A DNA stretch of 7,862 nt from an uncultured Desulfobacteraceae bacterium (GTDB lineage: Bacteria > Desulfobacterota > Desulfobacteria > Desulfobacterales > UBA2174), in NCBI GenBank assembly GCA_937982505.1, contig CALJLV010000222.1:1-7862 (forward strand), written 5' to 3'. The notes below the pieces were generated by a model. It saw only the letters and a list, made by a program, of their open reading frames with translations. It was not told the DNA's origin and did not search any database. A program made the position numbers and the translations under genes. How positions within the stretch are numbered: position 1 is the stretch's first letter; the number at the start of each line of letters is the position of its first letter. Positions 1-7,130 of this stretch are shown here, piece after piece.

Positions 1-45
1 CCACCGAGATCTACACTCTTTCCCTACACGACGCTCTTCCGATCT
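1..45 (+). other. Illumina adapter sequence (assembly artefact)
   Basis: These bases match the 3' part of the Illumina TruSeq universal (P5 side) adapter, ending in ACACGACGCTCTTCCGATCT at 26-45. This is recognised from memory and runs without a mismatch through base 45. Genomic sequence starts at about 46, inside the tilS coding region. The adapter read on the minus strand gives the peptide end IGRASCRERV, a known signature of adapter left on contig ends. The bases are not biological and should be trimmed; no gene call should include them. Confidence 0.98.
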
Positions 46-762
46 GGTGGAATCGCGCCGCGGGGACCGGATCGTGATGCGCACCGAGGCCCTGGGCCGG
101 CTGCATCCGGCCGCCCGGCGGCGCGTCCTGCGCTACGCCCTCGGGCAGATCCACCCGGACCGCCACCACATCGGCTGGGATCACATCGAGGCCCTGTGCG
201 CCCTGATCCTGGCCCGGGGCCGGCCCCGCCGGCTGCACCTGCCCCACCGCATCGAGGCGCAAGTCGACGCCCTGAAGGTCGTGGTGGGCCGCTCGCCCCG
301 TCCCCTGCGCCGTCCGGCCGGCGACGCGCCGGTTTTTTGCTGCCGCATCGAGGCCGCCGGGGTCCGGGCGATCCCGGAACTGGGCCTCACGGTGGCCGCC
401 GCGATTCAAGACGCGCCGCCCCTTGCCCGGGGCCTTAGCGCTGGACAGTGGTCCGCCTTTTTTGATATGGGTGCCGTAAGCTTCCCCCTGGTGGTGCGCA
501 GCGCCGCCGCCGGCGACCGCTTCCGCCCCCTGGGCGCCGGCGGGACCCAGAAGGTGGCTAAGTTCTTCATCGACCACAAGATTCCCCGGCCCCTGCGTCC
601 GACCTATCCGGTGGTGGAAAGCCGCGGCGAGATCGTCTGGCTGGCCGGCCTGCGCATCGGCGAGGGGGTCGGCGCCCCGGCCGGCGGCCAGGCGCTGGCC
701 ATGGTCTTCCGTCCGGCCGCCGCGCCTCGGGCGCCGGCCCAATCAACGAAGGAACCTTCGGA

Positions 763-766
<4 letters not shown>
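46..766 (+). CDS. tilS: tRNA(Ile)-lysidine synthase, C-terminal part (5'-truncated)
   Basis: TilS uses ATP to attach lysine to C34 of the CAU-anticodon tRNA-Ile, so that the tRNA reads AUA instead of AUG; it acts in the cytosol. Only the last ~239 residues are present. The N-terminal PP-loop ATPase domain (SGGxDS motif) lies beyond the contig end. Counting from codon 47, residues ~19-50 (LHPAARRRVLRYAL and following) look like the central substrate-binding region. Residues ~145-206 are the typical TilS C-terminal domain, with GDRFRPLG, a KVAKFFIDHKIPRPLR stretch and EIVWLAGLRIGE. The GTG at 47 merely follows the adapter and is not the real start; the frame is open up to the adapter junction. 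The stop overlaps the ftsH start (GTGA at 763-766), implying translational coupling. The neighbouring ftsH and folP fit the common tilS-ftsH-folP order. Confidence 0.93.
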
Positions 767-2670
<1,904 letters not shown>

Positions 2671-2680
2671 GGAATACCGG

Positions 2681-3559
2681 ATGCAATGGCAGGCGCACCG
2701 TCTCGATCTGGGGCGGCGCACCAGCGTCATGGGGATCGTCAACGTGACCCCGGACTCGTTTTCCGACGGCGGCCGCTTCTTCGACCCGGCGGCCGCGGTG
2801 GCCCATGGGCTGCGCCTGGCGGCCGAAGGGGCCGACATCCTCGACGTGGGCGGTGAGTCCACCCGCCCCTACGCCGATCCAATCTCCCCCGCGGAGGAGG
2901 CGGCCCGGGTGGTGCCGGTGATCGAGGCGCTGGCGGCCCGCGTCGCGGTGCCCATCAGCATCGACACCATGAAGGCCGAGGTGGCCCAAAAGGCCCTGGC
3001 GGCCGGGGCAGCCATGATCAACGACGTGTCGGCCCTGCGCCACGATCCGCGGATGGCCGCGGTGGCCGCCGCCGCCGGAGTGCCCGTGATCCTGATGCAC
3101 ATGCTCGGCACGCCCAAGACCATGCAGCGGGCTCCGCGCTACGATGATTTGCACGGAGAAGTGGCCGCCTTTCTGGCCGAGGCCATGGACCGGGCGGCGG
3201 CCGCCGGCATCCCCCGGAGCCGAATGATCCTCGACCCGGGCATCGGGTTCGGCAAGACGGTGGCCCACAACCTTTCCCTGGTGCGCCACACGCGGTCCCT
3301 CGCGGCCCTGGAGGCCCCGCTGCTGGTGGGCCCTTCGCGCAAAGCCTTCATCCGCTCCCTGCTGGCCGAAGACGGCGCAGAGCCGCCCGCTCCCGACGAT
3401 CCCCGGGTGGCCCTGGGTACCCAGGCCGTGGCGACGGCGGCGATTCTGGCCGGCGCCCACATCCTGCGGGTTCACGACGTGGCCGCCACGCGCGCCAGCG
3501 CCCGCATCGCCGACGCCCTGCTGGAGGCAAAGGGGCCGGAAAATCCACCACCCCTGTGA
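2681..3559 (+). CDS. folP: Dihydropteroate synthase
   Basis: Condenses 6-hydroxymethyl-dihydropterin diphosphate with p-aminobenzoate to give dihydropteroate in folate synthesis; it is the sulfonamide target. With the start at 2681 it is 292 residues, a TIM-barrel length. Family motifs appear in order: NVTPDSFSDGG (21-31), VGGESTR (56-62), IDT (94-96), IND (113-115), MHMLGTP (139-145), DPGIGFGKT (185-193), GPSRK (217-221) and RVHDV (263-267). Two upstream in-frame ATGs (2633, 2663) lie inside ftsH. The ATG at 2681 is preferred because AAGGA at 2669-2673 sits 7 nt before it and the protein then starts like its relatives (MQWQAHRLDLG). The gap after the ftsH stop is 10 nt, so the two genes are almost certainly co-transcribed. 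No insertion or change suggestive of sulfonamide resistance stands out by eye. Confidence 0.97.
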   Translation: MQWQAHRLDLGRRTSVMGIVNVTPDSFSDGGRFFDPAAAVAHGLRLAAEGADILDVGGESTRPYADPISPAEEAARVVPVIEALAARVAVPISIDTMKAEVAQKALAAGAAMINDVSALRHDPRMAAVAAAAGVPVILMHMLGTPKTMQRAPRYDDLHGEVAAFLAEAMDRAAAAGIPRSRMILDPGIGFGKTVAHNLSLVRHTRSLAALEAPLLVGPSRKAFIRSLLAEDGAEPPAPDDPRVALGTQAVATAAILAGAHILRVHDVAATRASARIADALLEAKGPENPPPL

Positions 3560-3617
3560 GACGCGGAGGCGCCGCCTTCGTCGCCACCAACCCTGTTCAT
3601 CTTCCTTCGAGGCTCTC

Positions 3618-4391
3618 ATGCTCCTGGTCATCGACGTGGGCAACACCAACACCGTCATCGGCATCTATGACGGCGATACCCTGGCGCGCTCCTGGCGCAT
3701 CCGCACCGAGCGCAACACCACCGAGGACGAACTCAACGTGCTGCTGGCCGGGCTCCTGGCCACCGGCGGCATCGCCGCCCAGTCCATCGCGCGCACCATC
3801 ATTTCCAGCGTGGTGCCGCCCATGGCCAACAGCTACGACGCCTTTTGCCGCAGGTACCTCGGCCACGCCCCGCAGTGGGTCGACCCGCGCCGGGTCGCGC
3901 CGATGCCGATCCGCTACAGCAATCCGGCCGAAGTGGGGGCCGATCGCATCGTCAACGCCGTGGCCGCCTATCACCGCCACCGCCAGGGGCTGATCGTCAT
4001 CGATTTCGGCACCGCCACGACCTTCGACGCCATCTCACCGGCCGGCGAATACCTGGGCGGGGCCATCAGCCCGGGAATCATGATCGCGGCCGAAGCGCTC
4101 TTCATGAAAGCCTCCAAACTGCCGCGGGTGGAAATCTTCGCCGCCCCGCAGCACGTAGTGGGCAAGGACACGGCCGCCAGCATCCAATCCGGCCTGATCT
4201 TCGGCTATGCCGGATTGGTGGATGGGATGGTGCGGCGCATGAAGGCCGAGATGGGCGTCCCGGTTAAGGTGGTGGCCACCGGCGGCCTGGCACCCCTGAT
4301 GGCCGATGTCAGCGAGACCATCGAGGCCGTGGAGGGCGACCTCACGCTGGAAGGGCTGCGCCTGATCGATGCGATGCTTCATAAACGATGA
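3618..4391 (+). CDS. coaX: Type III pantothenate kinase
   Basis: Phosphorylates pantothenate in the first step of coenzyme A synthesis. The family (ASKHA fold) is unrelated to E. coli CoaA and is known for a monovalent-cation requirement and insensitivity to CoA feedback. The protein has 257 residues, the usual length. Seen motifs are the N-terminal phosphate loop DVGNTNT (6-12), GADR (107-110, with the expected catalytic Asp109), IDFGTATTFD (128-137), GGAISPG (147-153), GKDT (182-185) and ATGG (220-223). The start ATG is preceded by GAGG at 3609-3612, with a 5-nt spacer. It follows folP by 58 nt without an obvious terminator, so it may be on the same transcript. It is the last housekeeping gene before the TA/IS patch. 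Confidence 0.96.
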   Translation: MLLVIDVGNTNTVIGIYDGDTLARSWRIRTERNTTEDELNVLLAGLLATGGIAAQSIARTIISSVVPPMANSYDAFCRRYLGHAPQWVDPRRVAPMPIRYSNPAEVGADRIVNAVAAYHRHRQGLIVIDFGTATTFDAISPAGEYLGGAISPGIMIAAEALFMKASKLPRVEIFAAPQHVVGKDTAASIQSGLIFGYAGLVDGMVRRMKAEMGVPVKVVATGGLAPLMADVSETIEAVEGDLTLEGLRLIDAMLHKR

Positions 4392-4418
4392 GTGACCGGC
4401 ATCCGGAATCGACCTGAC

Positions 4419-4443
4419 AAAAAGAAGCGGACCGACTAGTCCG
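4419..4443 (-). terminator. Possible weak intrinsic terminator (minus-strand reading)
   Basis: On the minus strand a 5-bp GC-rich stem (CGGAC/GTCCG, arms at 4439-4443 and 4428-4432, 6-nt loop) is followed by CTTC and then TTTTT (4423-4419). The stem is short, so function is uncertain. Read in this direction it would end transcription entering from the IS remnant before it runs antisense into coaX. Read on the plus strand it has no T-tract and is a poor coaX terminator. Confidence 0.3.
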
Positions 4444-4476
4444 GATAGGCCGTTTCAGCCCAAGGCGGGCAGTTGG

Positions 4477-4599
4477 ATGACCGTCTGGAAATTGCAGGAG
4501 GCCAAGGCCCAATTCCGCAGGGTCGTTGAGAACGCGCTGATGATCGGTCCCCAGTAGGCGACCCGGCGCGGTACCCAGACGGTTGTGGTGCTTTCCGCC
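4477..4599 (+). pseudogene. Phd/YefM-type antitoxin remnant
   Basis: Reading from ATG 4477, the frame gives MTVWKLQEAKAQFRRVVENA then LMIGPQ, an in-frame TAG at 4555-4557, and then ATRRGTQTVVVLSA. Bridging the stop, this follows the N-terminal half of Phd/YefM family antitoxins, which characteristically run W-x-LQEAKA-F---V--A----PQ-VTRRG---VVVLSA. These proteins bind DNA through this half and neutralise a partner toxin (RelE/ParE-, Doc- or PIN-type) with the C-terminal half. Here the similarity stops at 4599, exactly where the ISL3 remnant on the other strand begins, so the toxin-binding half and any partner toxin are gone. There is no clear ribosome site. It is a dead gene twice over: a nonsense codon and a 3' truncation. 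Recognition is by eye; a profile search would settle it. Confidence 0.75.
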
Positions 4600-4889
4600 C
4601 AGGGGACCCGCTCGACCTTCACACCACAACGTCGACAGTCGACCCGGCGCATGGCGTACAGGAAGAATACGGCCAAGCCCCACAGCGGCACGAACTCAAA
4701 GTGGCCCTGCGGCAGAACGTCATAACCGGGGCTTTTCTGACCGCAACCGGAACAAATCGGCCGGCTGCTTCGCCGTGGGTGGACCTGGATCTCAAGGATC
4801 GTGCGCCCTCGGAACTGCTGTCAGCGTGCTGTTCCATAAACAAAACCACTATGCGATTGCACCCGGTTCAGTATAGACTTGATCAGCAT
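4593..4889 (-). pseudogene. ISL3-family transposase, N-terminal fragment
   Basis: From ATG 4889 (AGGAGG at 4903-4898, 8-nt spacer) the frame reads MLIKSILNRVQSHSGFVYGTAR, then TGA at 4823-4821, then continues in the same frame through the ISL3 zinc-binding domain. Pairs CSGC (residues 46-49) and CRRC (85-88) flank FEFVPLWGLAVFFLYAMRRV, a hallmark of this family, and VERVPWAE (92-99) follows. Relatives usually have Trp after the AR at the position of the TGA, so a TGG-to-TGA nonsense change is likely. After residue ~99 the frame runs on to a stop at 4455-4457, but through DNA that is antitoxin remnant on the other strand. The helix-turn-helix and DDE catalytic domain are absent. Non-functional. 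Confidence 0.85.
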
Positions 4890-5034
4890 CCCGTTTTCCT
4901 CCTGGCTGGTTATGGGTTGTCTTGGTCGACGTCCATAATGCCAGATATGAAAACGGGGTGCTCTTTTTTTAGCCTCCGATTAGCAGTTTGACCCATGGGG
5001 GCGTCAATCTACCCATAAATTCTGCGGAAGAGCC
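4593..5034 (-). mobile_element. ISL3-family insertion sequence, 5' remnant
   Basis: One end of an ISL3-type element survives. Read on the minus strand it begins at 5034 with GGCTCTTCCGCAGAATTTAT, resembling ISL3 terminal inverted repeats. A promoter-like TTGACG (5007-5002), 17-nt spacer and GCTAAT (4984-4979) follow, then the transposase start at 4889. Transposase homology stops at about 4593, where the sequence becomes the antitoxin remnant. No second terminal repeat and no 8-bp target duplication can be found nearby, so the rest of the element (roughly the last three quarters of the transposase and the other end) was deleted. It cannot transpose by itself. The remaining end could still be recognised by a related transposase elsewhere in the genome (inference). 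Confidence 0.82.
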
Positions 5035-5049
5035 AAATGTCGAAGAGGA

Positions 5050-5077
5050 TTGACAAGGGCGGAAGATCAACCATAAT
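5050..5077 (+). promoter_or_regulatory. Sigma70-like promoter for vapBC
   Basis: A perfect -35 TTGACA (5050-5055) is followed by a 16-nt spacer and CATAAT (5072-5077; 5 of 6 to consensus), placing transcription start near 5084, about 38 nt before the antitoxin start. It begins 15 nt outside the ISL3 end at 5034. TA operons are usually autorepressed by the antitoxin-toxin complex at such promoters. I did not find a clear inverted-repeat operator here. Confidence 0.65.
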
Positions 5078-5121
5078 AAGGCTAAGATTCAATATGTGGT
5101 TTTTCCGATAGGAGGATGCCC

Positions 5122-5355
5122 GTGCCCAACATCACCCTGAGCGTCGATGCGGAGACCATCAAGAAGGTGCGCAAAATCGCCATCGACAAGGATACCACCC
5201 TGACCGCCATGATCCGCGAGTATCTGGTCGAGGTCGCCAGCCGGGATCCGGAGAAAAAGGCCGAGGCGCTGCGGCTGCTGGAAGAGTCGTCCCGCAGGTT
5301 CAGCCGGGACAGGGGACCCCGGGAATGGAAGCGGAAGGATTTGTATGACCGATAG
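5122..5355 (+). CDS. Ribbon-helix-helix antitoxin (VapB-like)
   Basis: Predicted antitoxin of the adjacent PIN toxin; it would bind and block the toxin and repress the shared promoter. It has 77 residues. The N-terminal PNITLSVDAETIKKVRKIA has the beta-strand plus helix of a ribbon-helix-helix (CopG/MetJ-like) fold, and TTLTAMIREYLVEVA (25-39) is the second helix. The C-terminal tail REWKRKDLYDR, with its Trp and DLYDR ending, resembles tails that sit in the toxin groove in this TA class. An ATG at 5116 is in frame, but AGGAGG (5110-5115) directly abuts it. GTG at 5122 has a proper 6-nt spacer and is the better start. The gene overlaps the toxin by 11 nt, the usual coupled arrangement. It looks intact. 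Confidence 0.86.
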   Translation: MPNITLSVDAETIKKVRKIAIDKDTTLTAMIREYLVEVASRDPEKKAEALRLLEESSRRFSRDRGPREWKRKDLYDR

Positions 5356-5782
5356 GATCTTTCTGGACACCAACGTGCTCGTCTATGTCTACGAGGGGCA
5401 CGACCCGTTGAAACAACAACGGGCCAAGGCCCTTGTCCGGAACTGCATCCAGGATGAAAGCGGGGTCTTGTCGGTCCAGGTCCTGGGTGAGTTTTTCACC
5501 GTCGTCACCCGCAAGCTGTCGCCGCCGCTCAGCGTCGAAGCGGCCCTGGAGATCCTGAGGGCCTTCGACGTCCTGCCGGTCCAGGAAATCGACCGCCAGA
5601 TCGTCCGACGCGCCATCGACACCCACCGGCAGTACGCCATATCGTACTGGGATGCGCTGATCGTCGCCGCCGCCGAACGCGCCGGATGCCGCCGGATCCT
5701 CACCGAGGACCTGAACGACGGGCAGCGATACCACGGCATCGCTGTGGAAGATCCCTTTCGTTCGGTGGCTCCCCCCGCTTGA
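5345..5782 (+). CDS. PIN-domain ribonuclease toxin (VapC-like)
   Basis: A VapC-type endoribonuclease toxin; family members cut tRNAs or rRNA in a Mg2+-dependent way and halt translation. The 145 residues form a single PIN domain. The expected acidic residues are all present: D8 in IFLDTN, E49 in LGEFF, D103 in YWDALI and D122 in LTEDL. The start ATG lies inside the last codons of the antitoxin gene, with AAGGA at 5335-5339 and a 5-nt spacer, so translation is coupled. The RNA target cannot be told from sequence. The gene appears intact, unlike the TA remnants on either side. It might stabilise this patch of the chromosome or act in stress response; both are inferences. Confidence 0.92.
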   Translation: MTDRIFLDTNVLVYVYEGHDPLKQQRAKALVRNCIQDESGVLSVQVLGEFFTVVTRKLSPPLSVEAALEILRAFDVLPVQEIDRQIVRRAIDTHRQYAISYWDALIVAAAERAGCRRILTEDLNDGQRYHGIAVEDPFRSVAPPA

Positions 5783-5988
5783 CCGCCGCCGCCCGGCGCC
5801 GGATCGAACTTGACGTCTCAGCAACAACAAGGCGATCTCACTCCGGATATCAGGAATATGCTTGTCATTCCATGTGATAAGAGAATCTATCCCGTTAACC
5901 GTCCCAACCGCAATGCAAGACGCTGAACATGCGCGCGTGCATCGGAATTGGTCACCCGCAACGAAGTCGATGTTCAGTCGGCGCCCGT
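5783..5988. other. Convergent intergenic region
   Basis: This is the gap between the converging vapC-like gene and the MBL hydrolase gene. It holds the PIN remnant and a perfect 10-nt palindrome, CCGGCGCCGG, at 5793-5802, right after the toxin gene. The palindrome lacks a T-tract on either strand, so it is not a convincing terminator. No other gene or RNA was seen. Confidence 0.5.
5831..5956 (-). pseudogene. PIN-domain toxin C-terminal remnant, frameshifted
   Basis: On the minus strand one frame reads GTVNGIDSLITWNDKHIPDI (approximately 5906-5846), which matches the C-terminal core of a class of PIN toxins usually of the form HIA-ATVNGID-L-TWN-KHI. Just upstream, the matching piece VTNSDARAH (5955-5929) is in a different frame, pointing to a frameshift between them. 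The N-terminal two thirds and any start codon are missing, as is any antitoxin. It differs in sequence from the intact PIN toxin next door, which has no TWN-KHI motif, so it is not a duplicate of it. Recognition is by eye from a short motif; an alternative is chance similarity in intergenic DNA. Confidence 0.5.
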
Positions 5989-6933
5989 CTACCCTCTCAA
6001 CCCCTGGACATGATTCTGAGATAGATAACCCAGAAACCCGCGGACACTGTTCTGAAGAAAGCCCAGTTCGCGCCGGCGGACGTCCGGCGCAAAATTCCGC
6101 AAGCCGGCGAGCAGGGGATCGGTTTCCAGCAGACGCGCCAGGCAGGGGTCGAGGGGGTTGGCGGCGGCGGGCAGGCCGCGGGTGACATCCCCGATGGTTT
6201 CGGCCCAGTCGAGCAGCTGCCGGCGATGCGCCTCCAGCAGCCGCCGGCCGTCGCGGGTCGCGCCGAAATGGCCGTAGCAGAAGAGACTGTGGTCCACCGC
6301 CAGCAGCCGATCGATGCTCGCCAGGCTGGTCTCCAGAAAAAAGCGCGGCGGGGTCGCCGGCCTGAGATAAGGGGACGGGGAAAAATCGGCGTAGACCCCG
6401 CCGGCCTCGCCGGCAAAGAGTACTTCGCCCACTAGATAGCTGACATGATGCGGGGCGTGCCCGGGAGTGGGTACGGCGCGCACCCCCCATCGGTCACAGG
6501 TTTCCGCATCGACCAGGTACTCGACCGGCACCGGCCGCGGCGCGTCGTAGGCGCGGGCCGTATCCCCGAGGGTCTCGAGGCTGGCCTGCCACAATCGGCC
6601 GGGATCGCAAAGATGGCGAAACGCGGATTTGTGGCAGACCACCGGGGTGGAAGGGAAAAGCGCGCTGATGTGGCCGGCACCGCCGGCGTGATCCAGATGG
6701 ATATGGGTCAGCAGCACCGCATCCAGCCGGCGGACTCCGAGCCGATCCAGCGACCGGCGCAATCGAGGGATGCTGGAAGCCGGGCCCACATCCACCAGCA
6801 GGGTGGGGGGCCCCCGCCACAACCAGGCGCTGATAAAATCGGTGAACCCGTCCAGCGCGGGCTGGTCCAAAACGATCTGAAACAGCCCTGGCCCCATGGG
6901 CCGCAGCGCCCTGTCCGAAACGGTCGCTATCAC
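5989..6933 (-). CDS. MBL-fold metallohydrolase
   Basis: A metallo-beta-lactamase-fold hydrolase of 314 residues with unknown substrate. The dinuclear metal motif THIHLDHAGG (76-85: H77, H79, D81, H82) is complete. PGHAPHH gives H159, and CYGHFG gives H222. The bridging Asp normally found in a (F/Y)xGD-type motif is replaced by Glu: LFAGEAGG, E176. After the core (~1-225) comes a helical C-terminal part (~226-314), common in glyoxalase-II-like and related MBL proteins. There is no signal peptide, so it is cytosolic. The GTG start at 6933 shares GTGA with the stop of the 50-residue gene upstream, so translation is probably coupled. An alternative start is ATG at residue 13. The function could be hydrolysis of a thioester, lactone or similar bond; the sequence does not decide. 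Confidence 0.9.
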   Translation of the reverse strand: MIATVSDRALRPMGPGLFQIVLDQPALDGFTDFISAWLWRGPPTLLVDVGPASSIPRLRRSLDRLGVRRLDAVLLTHIHLDHAGGAGHISALFPSTPVVCHKSAFRHLCDPGRLWQASLETLGDTARAYDAPRPVPVEYLVDAETCDRWGVRAVPTPGHAPHHVSYLVGEVLFAGEAGGVYADFSPSPYLRPATPPRFFLETSLASIDRLLAVDHSLFCYGHFGATRDGRRLLEAHRRQLLDWAETIGDVTRGLPAAANPLDPCLARLLETDPLLAGLRNFAPDVRRRELGFLQNSVRGFLGYLSQNHVQGLRG

Positions 6934-7082
6934 CCCTCGGCCATCCCCATGCGCGCTTCCAGCACTCGAATCTGGTTGGAAAGTTCCTCGCGCTCGGCGG
7001 GTGTCAGATCCTGCTCGGCCAGCCGGCGGCGCAGGCTGAGCAGCAGCATCTCTTCACGGTATTCAGCGCAGGTGTAGGTCAT
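6930..7082 (-). CDS. 50-residue uncharacterised protein
   Basis: A short gene reading MTYTCAEYREEMLLLSLRRR and ending RVLEARMGMAEG. I do not recognise a named family. It has one cysteine (C5), followed by two strongly charged amphipathic stretches (~7-23 and ~29-47, split by LTPAE), which suggests a helical hairpin or short coiled coil. It is supported as a real gene by GGAG at 7094-7091 (8-nt spacer), by its stop overlapping the GTG start of the MBL hydrolase (GTGA), and by its position between two genes of the same strand. It may be a partner or translational coupler of the hydrolase (inference). The gap to the stop of the zinc-ribbon gene upstream is 48 nt. Confidence 0.75.
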   Translation of the reverse strand: MTYTCAEYREEMLLLSLRRRLAEQDLTPAEREELSNQIRVLEARMGMAEG

Positions 7083-7130
7083 CCGGTGCGCTCCGTCCTA
7101 GAGCGGGACGTTGCCGCTTGCGGATCGGCA

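Noticed and set aside
11..742. A 243-codon minus-strand frame ending in adapter-derived residues.
   Set aside because: It is antisense to tilS and its C-terminal IGRASCRERV is translated Illumina adapter; it is not a gene.
4342..4683. A minus-strand frame (113 codons) starting within the IS remnant and running into coaX.
   Set aside because: It is out of frame with the transposase and runs over the antitoxin remnant and the coaX end. The idea that it continues the transposase after a frameshift (GGKHHN) fails because nothing further resembles ISL3.
4821..4823. Possible selenocysteine reading of the in-frame TGA in the transposase.
   Set aside because: ISL3 relatives usually carry Trp here, not Cys, and the gene is truncated anyway. 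A TGG-to-TGA nonsense change is simpler.
5793..5802. CCGGCGCCGG palindrome as a vapC terminator.
   Set aside because: There is no T-tract on either side in either direction; it may just reflect GC-rich composition.
5300..6490. A 396-codon minus-strand frame spanning vapC, the intergenic gap and part of the MBL gene.
   Set aside because: Most of it is the wrong frame or strand for well-supported genes. Only the short PIN-like part at about 5831-5910 is meaningful and is reported separately as a remnant.
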